A stretch of DNA of 35,064 nt from a virus: IMG/VR virus record IMGVR_UViG_3300032284_001640, positions 1 to 35,064 of that record. One strand, given 5' to 3'. Below, piece by piece: positions 1 to 6,703 of the stretch (positions within the stretch are counted from its first letter, which is position 1; each line of letters starts with the position of its first letter). The position numbers and the translations under genes are program-made. The notes beneath the pieces are model-generated. The model was not told where the DNA came from. It saw only the letters and a list, made by a program, of their open reading frames with translations, and did no database searches.

Positions 1-123
1 GAGATCTAGATCTAGATCTTACTCTTAACCCCTGATCCATGTTCGAGCGTTCAGAATACAGCCCCCCCTACCCCCCCAACGTATGGGAGAGAGGAAGGCC
101 TGATCCACATCCCGATGCGACGA
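1..123. repeat. Terminal direct repeat, left copy
   Basis: These 123 bases recur without a mismatch at 34942-35064. The identity starts exactly at base 1 and runs to the last base of the window, which is what an assembler leaves when it walks round a circular or circularly permuted phage genome. It could instead be a true short terminal redundancy; the sequence alone cannot separate the two. The unit length is 34,941 bp. Confidence 0.95.
2..19. repeat. 18-bp perfect palindrome of AGATCT units
   Basis: The block is AGATCT three times in a row, which is its own reverse complement over all 18 bases. In the right-hand copy it lies at 34943-34960, only about 17 bases upstream of the first virion-operon start codon (34926, minus strand). 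That places it in the 5' leader or promoter-proximal region of the late transcript. It could act as a protein-binding site or form an RNA hairpin; no family match is recognised. Confidence 0.6.
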
Positions 124-188
124 GATGACTTGCCAGTGCCCAGTTTTACGACCCCACCGGCATTAGCCCAGAGTCGAGAGCTCGCGCT

Positions 189-794
189 CTAAGGAACCGT
201 ATACATCGCCTTCATTGTTGAATCAAACAAATTTTGACGTGATGGCAACGATGGCAACTGTTTTTCAATGTTCGTGAGCAGCAGATGCACGATCAACAGG
301 TGCATTTCCTGAATGCGCGCTGTCGAGCTGCTGGGCACAATGAGGTCCACATCGCAGTGCGCGATGAAGCCTTTCCGGCCGCTGATGCCTAGAGTTCTCA
401 TCCCTAGACGATTAGAAGTCGCCAGCGCCTCGTTGACGTTCTTGCTTGTGCCACTGGTGCTGAACGCTACCAGAACATCACCAGGGCGACCGATGGCCTC
501 CACCTGCCTGCTGAACACCCGGTCGTAGCCGTAATCGTTGCCGGCCGCGGTCAGCGTAACGGCATCTGCAGCCAGAGAAACGGCAGGCAGCGCCCGGCGG
601 TCGTTGATGAACCGAACCGCCAATTCTCCAGCCAGATGACTGGCCTGCGCCGCGCTGCCGCCGTTACCGCACACCAAGATTTTGCAGCCCTCGGCCAGCG
701 TCCTCATGATAGTCTGCACTGCCGGTTCCAGCTGCAGGCCCAGCATCAACTCGGTATCAAGGAGCACGCTGCGGTGTTCGTCAAATTCGCTCAT
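189..794 (-). CDS. gmhA: Phosphoheptose isomerase-like SIS protein (GmhA-like)
   Basis: 201 aa, the usual GmhA length. GmhA converts sedoheptulose 7-phosphate to D-glycero-D-manno-heptose 7-phosphate, the first step of ADP- and GDP-heptose synthesis in the cytoplasm. The SIS-type phosphate-binding segments CGNGGSAAQ (42-50) and FSTSGTS (111-117) are present. The residues aligning with the E. coli zinc and catalytic set are all kept: H53, E57, Q162 and H170. The start at 794 is chosen because its ATG overlaps the stop of the preceding gene as ATGA; an upstream extension would run through that gene. It is last in the repressor-side operon. The genome also carries a heptosyltransferase-type enzyme (20302-21969), so a heptose pathway role is inferred. 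No kinase or phosphatase partner was found here, so the host must supply the later steps. Confidence 0.85.
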   Translation of the reverse strand: MSEFDEHRSVLLDTELMLGLQLEPAVQTIMRTLAEGCKILVCGNGGSAAQASHLAGELAVRFINDRRALPAVSLAADAVTLTAAGNDYGYDRVFSRQVEAIGRPGDVLVAFSTSGTSKNVNEALATSNRLGMRTLGISGRKGFIAHCDVDLIVPSSSTARIQEMHLLIVHLLLTNIEKQLPSLPSRQNLFDSTMKAMYTVP

Positions 795-919
795 GATGCC
801 AACCAATCGCTGAGCATCGAGGCTACGTAGTGAGAGCCCCAGATAGCTAAACCGAAACCGACGTAAATTGCTGTCCACATCCACACGATGCCCCAACTGT
901 ACGGATCGTTAAATCTCAT
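791..919 (-). CDS. Small single-pass membrane protein
   Basis: 42 aa with one hydrophobic helix (about residues 10-30, rich in W, I, V and G). The start at 919 follows a strong GGAGG site about nine bases upstream, better than any upstream start in the frame. It overlaps the end of the rusA gene by 11 bases and its stop overlaps the gmhA-like start (ATGA), so it is part of the same coupled operon. The family is not recognised. Position gives no clear job; it could be a membrane-located accessory or superinfection-type protein, which is speculation. Confidence 0.6.
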   Translation of the reverse strand: MRFNDPYSWGIVWMWTAIYVGFGLAIWGSHYVASMLSDWLAS

Positions 920-1280
920 TTTCAATTTCCTCCACAAACACATCCAATTTGCCGCCCGAGATTTTTCCGCAGCGGTGGATGCTGAGGAAATCAATCTGCG
1001 AGTCGTCCAAAAACACGTGTGCGTGCTGGAGCGAGTCCAGAACACTCTTGAACAGGTTATCAAGGTCTCGCCTGCGAGCGTCGGGAGGATGCGCCCAAAT
1101 GCGAACGCTCAGACGGCCTTCTAGCGGCTTCTGGACGCCCTGCGCCGCGACGACGGCCTGCACTGCCGTCCGATAGTCTCTGCCCTCAAACGACAGCAGG
1201 GTGCGACCAGCGTGAACGCCCTTCGTCAGATGCCGGTAGTACCGATTATTCGACGGAGGCCACGGCAGGCAGAGCATCAT
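909..1280 (-). CDS. rusA: RusA-family Holliday junction resolvase
   Basis: 123 aa, the usual RusA length. RusA is a dimeric nuclease that cuts four-way DNA junctions and resolves recombination and replication intermediates. The signature RRRDLDNLFKSVLDSL (69-84) gives D72, D74 and K78, and LDDSQID (91-97) gives the third acidic position, matching the catalytic D70, D72, K76 and D91 of E. coli RusA. The N-terminal LPWPPSNNRYYRH is also typical. The ATG at 1280 overlaps the preceding stop (ATGA). Its partners are the ERF and YqaJ genes on the other strand, so resolution is split from the annealing genes in this genome. Confidence 0.92.
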   Translation of the reverse strand: MMLCLPWPPSNNRYYRHLTKGVHAGRTLLSFEGRDYRTAVQAVVAAQGVQKPLEGRLSVRIWAHPPDARRRDLDNLFKSVLDSLQHAHVFLDDSQIDFLSIHRCGKISGGKLDVFVEEIENEI

Positions 1281-1876
1281 GCGCCTGCTTTTTCCAGAAT
1301 CATCGCTCGATATTGTTCTTTCTTTTTTCCGCGAACGAATTGAGTTACTAATCCGGTGGTTTTATGTTTCGACCACAACGATGCGTTGGCTTTCCCTTTT
1401 TCTGGCTCAAAGTAAATCGGCTCAAATAAATCCGGGATGAGTTGTTTTTGCCACACGTTGATTCTTCTCATGCGCCTGATTCCGCCATCATGAACAGCGA
1501 CCACGCCATATCCCATCGAGCGCCAGAAATCGTTCGCTTCAATGTCGAATCCGCAGCGAAGCGTCACGGTTGATGCGCGACCTTCTGTTGCGTAAGCCTC
1601 CAACACTTGAATAAGGCCAGCGCCATATAATTTGCGTCGAGCGTCGTATTGAATGCACACCTGATGGCATTTAACGTCCCGGCTTTGCGCTCCTGCGTAA
1701 ACATATCCACAAGGTTCTCCGTTGAGCATAGCTAGAAATAAACGTCCTGCCGTTTGTTCTCTTTCGAACACGGATTTTGGGTAAAACGATAAGGCTTCTG
1801 CGTTTTTTTTCTGAAGCTGATCTATGTAATCAATCATGCTTGGATGCGTTTGAATCACGCAAAAATCATCAGCCAT
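1277..1876 (-). CDS. GNAT-family N-acetyltransferase
   Basis: 199 aa. The middle of the protein shows the GNAT pattern: a strand plus acetyl-CoA loop around DARRKLYGAGL (about 79-89), a helix, then DIEANDFWRSMGYG (about 111-124), the usual 'individual gets position on substrate' end of the fold. The C-terminal 60 residues are basic and unlike GNAT, perhaps substrate- or nucleic-acid-binding. The start at 1876 follows an AAGGA site. The gene overlaps the repressor by 8 bases upstream and rusA by 4 downstream. Its base composition is visibly more AT-rich than gmhA or rusA, suggesting a different origin. The substrate is unknown. Confidence 0.75.
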   Translation of the reverse strand: MADDFCVIQTHPSMIDYIDQLQKKNAEALSFYPKSVFEREQTAGRLFLAMLNGEPCGYVYAGAQSRDVKCHQVCIQYDARRKLYGAGLIQVLEAYATEGRASTVTLRCGFDIEANDFWRSMGYGVVAVHDGGIRRMRRINVWQKQLIPDLFEPIYFEPEKGKANASLWSKHKTTGLVTQFVRGKKKEQYRAMILEKAGA

Positions 1877-2069
1877 TCGTTTTTCCTTTTTTTCTCACGA
1901 TGGTTACTCGTTCAAATCCAAGGTAATCCAACATCTTGGCCGAAATCGTGCGCCGGCCGTTCACCATGTCGGACACCGCCTGTTTGCTCTCGCCGCTGCG
2001 GTTCGCCAATTCGGATTGCGACATCATCGAGAGCCGCGCCGCTAGTTCTGTTTCGGGTGTTTGTTCCAT
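1869..2069 (-). CDS. Small Cro/CI-type HTH repressor
   Basis: 66 aa. A Cro/CI-type helix-turn-helix covers about residues 16-50 (MSQSELANRSGESKQAVSDM, then NGRRTISAKMLDYLG), followed by a short basic tail. There is no LexA-like peptidase or dimerisation domain, so RecA-driven self-cleavage is not expected. The start at 2069 is the natural N terminus of the HTH. No Shine-Dalgarno is visible before it, and a TATACT -10 box lies at 2082-2077, putting the transcript start at about the ATG: a leaderless message, as for lambda cI from PRM. It sits between divergent promoters and probably controls the rightward early promoter. Position and fold make this the lysis/lysogeny or early-timing regulator. 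Confidence 0.85.
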   Translation of the reverse strand: MEQTPETELAARLSMMSQSELANRSGESKQAVSDMVNGRRTISAKMLDYLGFERVTIVRKKGKTNG

Positions 2070-2076
2070 GCCGATT

Positions 2077-2082
2077 AGTATA
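2077..2082 (-). promoter_or_regulatory. Leftward -10 box for the repressor operon
   Basis: TATACT on the minus strand, five of six consensus bases. A -35 is poor: TTGAGT is present but only 14 bases upstream, so activation or autoregulation is likely. The expected start site falls at about 2069-2071, next to the repressor ATG. Confidence 0.5.
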
Positions 2083-2085
2083 GCG

Positions 2086-2095
2086 AAAATATTTT
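2086..2095. promoter_or_regulatory. AT-rich palindrome in the divergent control region
   Basis: AAAATATTTT is a perfect 10-bp palindrome lying just upstream of the leftward -10 box, inside its spacer. It is a candidate binding site for the adjacent HTH protein. It is AT-rich and could also be chance, so confidence is low. Confidence 0.3.
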
Positions 2096-2116
2096 TACTC
2101 AACCGCGCATCAGGTG

Positions 2117-2144
2117 TTGACAGTACCAAGTGACTCGGTAAACT
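2117..2144 (+). promoter_or_regulatory. Rightward early promoter with internal operator-like motif
   Basis: Perfect -35 TTGACA (2117-2122), a 16-base spacer and -10 TAAACT (2139-2144), four of six. It points to the first plus-strand gene (2192). The spacer carries GTACCAA (2123-2129), the same core found twice around the second early promoter at 7178-7224. GGTGTT (2113-2118) and AACACC (2145-2150) form an inverted repeat around the promoter. Binding by the 1869-2069 repressor is inferred. Confidence 0.7.
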
Positions 2145-2191
2145 AACACCCGTAGCAGGCAATTCCGCCTCAATTTGTAAAGGACAGACAG

Positions 2192-2440
2192 ATGAAAATC
2201 CGAATCAGCGACGCAGTAGCGTTTGAACTGGAAGCCAGTGCTTGCGATCACATCCCCGACTGGGCGTCTCACTCCGGCACCCATGAGGCGACTGTCGAAG
2301 AGGTTCGCACGTTGCTTACCGAGGCAAGCTACTACACCGACCCGGCTCAATTCGAGATTGGGCCATACGGACTCCCACTCGGCACGTTCAACGCATTTCG
2401 CGCACTCAAGAAGCAGTGCCAGAAACTCCTGAGCGCTTAA
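2192..2440 (+). CDS. Hypothetical protein, first early gene
   Basis: 82 aa, soluble and slightly acidic, no recognised family. The start follows AAAGGA about seven bases upstream and is the first gene after the rightward promoter. First-position early genes in phages often encode small host-interaction proteins, but nothing in this sequence identifies a role. Its coding reality rests on the good ribosome site, the position and a clear stop before the next start at 2500. Confidence 0.65.
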   Translation: MKIRISDAVAFELEASACDHIPDWASHSGTHEATVEEVRTLLTEASYYTDPAQFEIGPYGLPLGTFNAFRALKKQCQKLLSA

Positions 2441-2499
2441 CAATCCCGGCCAAGGACGGCCACCCGCAGGCACTGCCTCAATCTACTGGAGCATCAACA

Positions 2500-2778
2500 A
2501 TGTCTAAATTCTACATCTCTGTTACTAACGGTTTCGTCAACAGCGCAGACCGTGACAATCTCTGCCACATCATCAAAACCCGGCTGATTGCGCACTACGG
2601 CACCGAGTCCGCTGTGTTGGACGCGTACATGAATCACTGGGATCGCTTGCAAGATGGCGAAACGTCCGCCGAAATCGGAACGGACTTATGGAGCGATGCG
2701 TGGAACGCTGCTCAAGATGGCCTGCTTGATGGCTGGCACAGTGCGCCTGATTGCATGTTCGAACTGGTGGTGTGCTGA
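2500..2778 (+). CDS. Hypothetical acidic early protein
   Basis: 92 aa. The start at 2500 (MSKFYISV) is preferred over an earlier start at 2416, which would overlap the previous gene, because GGAG lies nine bases before it. The protein is acidic with a tryptophan-rich C-terminal half (IGTDLWSDAWNAAQDGLLDG). No family recognised. The stop overlaps the next start as TGATG. Confidence 0.65.
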   Translation: MSKFYISVTNGFVNSADRDNLCHIIKTRLIAHYGTESAVLDAYMNHWDRLQDGETSAEIGTDLWSDAWNAAQDGLLDGWHSAPDCMFELVVC

Positions 2779-2951
2779 TGGAACACTACCAACGCCCTCA
2801 CATACGCCACGCCGTTCGGCGTAAGCCCTACGACCCGGTCATCCGGTCGGGTCTCGACCTCACGCTCTGCCTGCTGTTCCTCGGAGCACTGATGGAGTGC
2901 ACGTGGGTGATGGACGTCATCATCCGCGTCCTGACCTACCTATTCAAATAA
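2778..2951 (+). CDS. Small membrane protein
   Basis: 57 aa: a basic N-terminal 24 residues followed by a hydrophobic stretch (about 25-56, LDLTLCLLFLGALMECTWVM then VIIRVLTYLF) that could form one long or two short membrane helices. The basic N terminus predicts it stays inside. It is coupled to the gene before it (TGATG). It resembles the many unassigned one-helix phage early proteins; function unknown. Confidence 0.55.
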   Translation: MEHYQRPHIRHAVRRKPYDPVIRSGLDLTLCLLFLGALMECTWVMDVIIRVLTYLFK

Positions 2952-2962
2952 CTGGAGGAACT

Positions 2963-3562
2963 ATGGACTTTGAACACGCCACACCCGAACTTTTTGCCGC
3001 TCTCGCCGCCGCGCAGGCCGAAGTTGAGAACGCAAACAAGAACTCGGCCAACCCGCATTTTCGCAGCCGCTATGCGGATCTCGCCGAGGTCCTCAACACC
3101 GTTCGCCCGGTGTTCGCCCAGCACGGCATCGCTATCGTGCAGGCGCCCAGCTTTGACGGCGCATTGGTCACCGTCACCACTGCGCTGGTCCACGCCGGCG
3201 GCGGTCGCATTACGAGCGAGATGTCTTGCGTGCCGGCCAAGTCGGACAGTCAAGGAGTCGGTGCCTGCGCGACGTATTTGCGTCGTTACTCTCTCGCAGC
3301 AATGGCGGGAATTGCGCAAGAGGATTTGGATGGCAACGACTCGGCGCACGCCGGAAAACCCGTACCGATTGCGGCTGCCAAGAACGTCGACCGCTGGTTG
3401 GACGCACGCCAAGCATTGCGCGACGCGTCCACCGTCTCTGAACTCGGCAACGTCTGGCGAGACCTGAGCGCCGACGCCCGCAAGGCACTGGCCGATGAGA
3501 AAGACGCCGCCAAAGCCCGCCTGACGCCCTCAGAAGCGCCCAAGGAGGTGAGCCATGCATAG
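2963..3562 (+). CDS. ERF-family single-strand annealing protein
   Basis: 199 aa, close to P22 Erf length. ERF proteins form rings on single-stranded DNA and promote annealing, which circularises the incoming genome and drives phage recombination. The family core is visible: NPHFRSRYADLAEVLNTV (about 30-47), GIAIVQAP (about 55-62), then VGACATYLRRYSLAAMAGIA (about 99-118) and EDLDGND. The start at 2963 has GGAGGAA directly upstream. It overlaps the YqaJ exonuclease by 8 bases, the classic exonuclease plus annealing-protein pair. The C-terminal 60 residues are charged and variable, as usual. Confidence 0.93.
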   Translation: MDFEHATPELFAALAAAQAEVENANKNSANPHFRSRYADLAEVLNTVRPVFAQHGIAIVQAPSFDGALVTVTTALVHAGGGRITSEMSCVPAKSDSQGVGACATYLRRYSLAAMAGIAQEDLDGNDSAHAGKPVPIAAAKNVDRWLDARQALRDASTVSELGNVWRDLSADARKALADEKDAAKARLTPSEAPKEVSHA

Positions 3563-4187
3563 AACAATCGCTTGCGAACAGGGAACGGCTGGATGGCTTC
3601 GCGCTCGTCTGGGCGTGGCCACAGCTAGCCGCGCGTCTGATGCGCTCTCCGTGCTCAAGTCCGGCGCGCCAAGCAAAGCCCGGATGGACTACGCCATCGA
3701 GCTGGCGTTTGAACGGGTGAGCGGCAGCGTGCTTGAGAAAGTGGTGACGGTGGCCATGAGCCGAGGCTCCGAGCTGGAGCCGGAAGCCCGGGCTGCGTAC
3801 GAAGCCCGCACGGGCGTTTTGGTTGACCAGATGGGGTTCGCTCTGCACCACACCCTGCAGGCCGGCGCCTCGCCAGATGGATTGATTGGTGACGATGGCC
3901 TGCTTGAAATCAAATGCCCATTCGGTCAGGACCGCATCGCCCGCATCTGGGCGACGAACGATATCTCGGACTACGCCCAGCAGGTCGAATGGCAGATGTG
4001 GATTCTCGGCCGGCAGTGGTGCGACGTCGCGATTTACGACCCGCGATTGAGCCACGCCGGGATGGAGCTGCTGATCGTCAGGCATCACCTGACCGCCACG
4101 GCCAGCGCCAATCTGGACGCGCAGGTACCGGAATTCCTCGCACAGGTGGCCGACGTTGAGACGACGTTGCGGGAGCGGCTGGCATGA
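3555..4187 (+). CDS. YqaJ/lambda-type recombination exonuclease
   Basis: 210 aa, typical length. This PD-(D/E)XK exonuclease resects double-stranded ends to feed the annealing protein. Catalytic motifs are intact: RGSELEPEARAAYE (70-83), ASPDGLI with D108 (105-111), LEIKCP with E118 and K120, and the QVEWQMWILG helix (143-152). The start at 3555 has AAGGAGG six bases before it. It overlaps ERF upstream and the next gene downstream (ATGA), so all are translated together. Confidence 0.92.
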   Translation: MHRTIACEQGTAGWLRARLGVATASRASDALSVLKSGAPSKARMDYAIELAFERVSGSVLEKVVTVAMSRGSELEPEARAAYEARTGVLVDQMGFALHHTLQAGASPDGLIGDDGLLEIKCPFGQDRIARIWATNDISDYAQQVEWQMWILGRQWCDVAIYDPRLSHAGMELLIVRHHLTATASANLDAQVPEFLAQVADVETTLRERLA

Positions 4188-4411
4188 CGCTGGAGCGGTG
4201 GACGTCGATCAACTGGGGCCTGCCCACCAATGACGACCTCGTGCTGGTCGTCAATGGCAACGAAACCGTCGTGGGCTACTACGACGCAAAATACTTCGAC
4301 GGGCCGGTTTGGCGCGATTACGAAAACTATCCGCTGAACAAGGTTACGTGGTGGGCACCGATTCCGTGCCCGCCGGATTTATTCAAAAAGGAGGAAAAAA
4401 ATGAGCGATAA
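4184..4411 (+). CDS. DUF551-like small protein
   Basis: 75 aa. The pattern W-TSINWGLPTNDDLVLVV, G-YYDAKY and then VTWWAPIPCPP matches the DUF551 layout, a small beta domain common in phage early regions with no known biochemical role. It overlaps the exonuclease stop (ATGA) and its C terminus overlaps the next gene by 11 bases, where the strong ribosome site of the next gene is embedded in its last codons. Confidence 0.6.
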   Translation: MTLERWTSINWGLPTNDDLVLVVNGNETVVGYYDAKYFDGPVWRDYENYPLNKVTWWAPIPCPPDLFKKEEKNER

Positions 4412-5408
4412 ACATTTGCAAGTTGTTTTACCGGAAGAAACTGTGAACGCTTTGAAACATGCCGCCGTGGATAGTTCTACGACTGCCAGATCTGTTGTTT
4501 TGCACGCATTACAGATGGCTGGTTATCCCGTTCCCAACTTCGAGTTGGGAGACCGTCGAAAAAATTTAGAAAATGCGCCAGAGCAAATGTCTTTGCTCAC
4601 TGAAGTGCCCATGGGTCGAGTCATTTCGATTGATTCTGAATTGGCGTCAAAAATGTTGGCCACCAGCCCGGGAAATCGTTCATTACGTAAAAACACTGTT
4701 TCTCACTACGCTCATGCGATGGCGCGCGGAGAGTGGAGAGTTGGACAAGCCATTGAATTCGATTGCCTTGGGCAATTACGCAACGGACATCACAGGCTAA
4801 ACGCTGTGATTGCATACGGTCATTCGGTTGATTTCATGGTAGTGACTGGGCTTCCTGAAGATGTTTTTGCAACGATGGACATCGGCCTGAACAGAACCAT
4901 GGGTGATTTGTTGCAATTCCCCAAGGAATTGCTCCAAGAAGCATCGTTCATTTATCGAATAATATCTAACGCACAAAAACCGACGCCGAATCAGATTCAA
5001 CTGATCTGCCAAGGCTCTTGGGCTCAAAACAGTGCCGCTTTAGATAAACACTGTCCAACTCGCCGCAAAATTTTTTCCACGACTGCCGTGCGAGTTGCTG
5101 CTCTATACGTGATGGGCAAAAACCCACAGTGGACGCAATATGTTCTTGATCAGTTTCGCGCATTGGTATTGATGGACGTTGATGTTTTGTCTCCGCGATG
5201 CCGATCGTTTATGCGCTATTGCCTGTCAAACAAATGGGAAACCTCTGGCTACAAACTACTTTTTAATTTGGTTCGAAGCATCAGGGCTTTTGATTTTGAC
5301 CAAAAAGATGTTGGAGCCATTCTTATTCAACAACAAACGTTCGATTCCGTGATCGAACAGTTCCGCAAAGACGCAGAAGAGATCTTTAACTGCAAGGGAA
5401 TCAAATGA
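4401..5408 (+). CDS. RHH plus ParB/DGQHR-like protein
   Basis: 335 aa. Residues 5-40 (HLQVVLPEETVNALKHAAVD, then ARSVVLHAL) look like a ribbon-helix-helix DNA-binding motif. The centre (about 90-175) carries the phage ParB/Srx-like pattern: a positioned NTVSHYAHAMARGEW helix, NGHHRLNAV (128-136) in place of the usual DGQHRL, then MDIGLNRTMGDLL (159-171). The C terminus is helical and unassigned. The family is frequent in phages and mobile elements, often linked to DNA binding or single-strand nicking, but no activity can be claimed. The start has AAGGAGG upstream. The gene is clearly more AT-rich than its neighbours, suggesting recent acquisition. Confidence 0.65.
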   Translation: MSDKHLQVVLPEETVNALKHAAVDSSTTARSVVLHALQMAGYPVPNFELGDRRKNLENAPEQMSLLTEVPMGRVISIDSELASKMLATSPGNRSLRKNTVSHYAHAMARGEWRVGQAIEFDCLGQLRNGHHRLNAVIAYGHSVDFMVVTGLPEDVFATMDIGLNRTMGDLLQFPKELLQEASFIYRIISNAQKPTPNQIQLICQGSWAQNSAALDKHCPTRRKIFSTTAVRVAALYVMGKNPQWTQYVLDQFRALVLMDVDVLSPRCRSFMRYCLSNKWETSGYKLLFNLVRSIRAFDFDQKDVGAILIQQQTFDSVIEQFRKDAEEIFNCKGIK

Positions 5409-5779
5409 ACAACGTCCAACTAATCGGCCGTCTCGGCCAAGAGCCGGAGATCCGCCAGACCAACGGTGGAGTGACCGTGGTCAACGCGTCGCTGGCGGTG
5501 TCCAAGCGAGTGAAGGGTCAAGACCAGACGACGTGGGTGCGCCTCGTGTTCTGGGACAAAGTCGCCACCATCGTGTCCCAGTACTGCAAAAAGGGCGACC
5601 AAATCGCCATCGTGGGCGAGTTGCAAACCCGTGAATACATCAAGGACAACCAGAACCGCAGCATTACCGAGGTGCGGGTGCATGGCCTCGACCTCCTCGG
5701 TAAAGGCCCGAGGCAAGAGCGGGAACCCGGCAGCGATGACGACAAGGAGGCATTCCAAGATGACGACCTCCCATTCTGA
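5405..5779 (+). CDS. ssb: Single-stranded DNA-binding protein
   Basis: 124 aa. An OB fold runs over residues 1-105 (MNNVQLIGRLGQEPEIRQTN, TTWVRLVFWDKVA, KKGDQIAIVGELQTREY), followed by a short acidic linker and the DDDLPF tip that binds partner proteins. SSB coats single-stranded DNA during replication and recombination, here beside ERF and the exonuclease. It is shorter than host SSB because the linker is short. The start overlaps the preceding stop (ATGA). Confidence 0.95.
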   Translation: MNNVQLIGRLGQEPEIRQTNGGVTVVNASLAVSKRVKGQDQTTWVRLVFWDKVATIVSQYCKKGDQIAIVGELQTREYIKDNQNRSITEVRVHGLDLLGKGPRQEREPGSDDDKEAFQDDDLPF

Positions 5780-5969
5780 GGTTTACGCCAAAGCGCTTGT
5801 GCTGTCCGAACAGATTGCCGAGGAGTTGCGCACGATTAGCCCAGGCAACGACGATATGGTCTGGGCGCAAATCTACATTGTGAATTCGCGCTTGCTGACA
5901 GAACTGACGAAGGCCACGAAAGCCAGCCCAGTAACGTGGCGCCAAGCGCTAGGAGACGATCCGCAATAA
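5760..5969 (+). CDS. Small helical early protein
   Basis: 69 aa, mostly alpha-helical by composition (SEQIAEELRTISPGND, then AQIYIVNSRLLTELTKATKA). The start at 5760 overlaps the SSB end by 20 bases and uses AAGGAGG located inside the SSB tail codons. No family recognised. It precedes the lysis genes by about 40 bases. Confidence 0.6.
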   Translation: MTTSHSEVYAKALVLSEQIAEELRTISPGNDDMVWAQIYIVNSRLLTELTKATKASPVTWRQALGDDPQ

Positions 5970-6008
5970 CTGCATAATCGCCTCACCATCAACTTTTGGG
6001 GCGAGGCC

Positions 6009-6233
6009 ATGCCGGAACATCCAGAACGACGACAAAACGACATCGAAACCGCACTACTGCGCAGAGATGTCGAAGCGCTGACCGAGAAGGTTGATTTGCT
6101 GAGCCGACAAGTATCAGACCTAGTTCGAGCTTGGGAGACGGCCACCTACATCGTTGCAGTCGTCAAATGGGTAGCCGGCATGGCTTCTGCCTGCACAATC
6201 ATTTGGGCAACCATTAAAGGATTCAAACAGTGA
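6009..6233 (+). CDS. Putative holin or holin-associated membrane protein
   Basis: 74 aa. A charged helical N terminus with heptad character (about 10-40, DIETALLRRDVEALTEKVDL) is followed by one membrane segment (about 47-70). This coiled coil plus single-helix layout, placed directly before an endolysin with a GTGA overlap, fits XhlA-like or other small holin-class proteins, which sit in the inner membrane and release or activate the lysozyme. The exact holin class is not certain. Confidence 0.6.
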   Translation: MPEHPERRQNDIETALLRRDVEALTEKVDLLSRQVSDLVRAWETATYIVAVVKWVAGMASACTIIWATIKGFKQ

Positions 6234-6703
6234 ATTTTGATTTAGCTTTTGAACGACTGATGGGACACGAGGGGCGCTACTCGTTCAACCCGAAGGACCC
6301 CGGCGGCGAAACCAACTGGGGCATCAGCAAGCGCTCTTATCCAAATCTCGACATCCGCAACCTTACCGAAGACGAAGCCAAGGCAATCTACAAAAAAGAT
6401 TATTGGGACGCGATGCGCATCGAGAAACTGCCGCCGATCATCCAGTTCGACGTATTCGACGCATCCGTGAACGCCGGCCGGCAGAAAGCATCTCAGTTGC
6501 TTCAGCGTGCGGTTGGCGTGGTCGAGGATGGATTGCTTGGCATGGCCTCGATGGAGGCTATCAACTCAATGGAACCGGCGCACCTGCTGGCCAGATTCAA
6601 CGCCCACCGTTTGATCCACATGTGCTCGCTGGACACATTCTCGGCGTTTGGGCGAGGATGGACGCGGCGATGTGCCAACAATTTGCTGGAGGCTCTTAAG
6701 TGA
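6230..6703 (+). CDS. Endolysin, GH108-type N-acetylmuramidase
   Basis: 157 aa, beginning with GTG inside the preceding stop (GTGA), with AAAGGA eight bases upstream. The N-terminal motif MGHEGRYSFNPKDPGGETNW (11-30) is the GH108 signature; E14 is the expected catalytic acid. The rest fits the PG_binding_3 region that usually follows. It cleaves peptidoglycan glycan strands during lysis. No signal peptide is visible, so it needs a holin for export. The next gene overlaps its stop. Confidence 0.9.
   Translation: MNFDLAFERLMGHEGRYSFNPKDPGGETNWGISKRSYPNLDIRNLTEDEAKAIYKKDYWDAMRIEKLPPIIQFDVFDASVNAGRQKASQLLQRAVGVVEDGLLGMASMEAINSMEPAHLLARFNAHRLIHMCSLDTFSAFGRGWTRRCANNLLEALK

Larger units (their letters stand above)
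1..188. other. Non-coding region ahead of the late operon
   Basis: No convincing gene is seen between the gmhA-like stop (189) and, across the circular junction, the first late gene (34926). The region holds the AGATCT palindrome (2-19), two runs of seven C separated by TA (62-77; G-runs on the minus strand, which is the coding strand here) and two copies of CTGATCCA (about 32-39 and 101-108). A small hairpin with a four-base loop (177-190) overlaps the gmhA-like stop codon. The late promoter should lie here, but no clear sigma70 pair was found; a TATTCT box follows the G-runs on the minus strand without a good -35. It may need an activator. Confidence 0.5.

Noticed and set aside
2-19. AGATCT triple repeat as a possible CRISPR or cloning remnant
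   Set aside because: Only 18 bases without spacers, and no vector sequence nearby; treated as a natural palindrome.
3210-4088. 292-aa minus-strand frame opposite ERF and the exonuclease
   Set aside because: It opposes two genes with intact catalytic motifs and shows no domain of its own.
4621-5163. Minus-strand frames opposite the RHH/ParB-like gene
   Set aside because: They are short, overlap each other, and oppose a long, well-started, motif-bearing gene.
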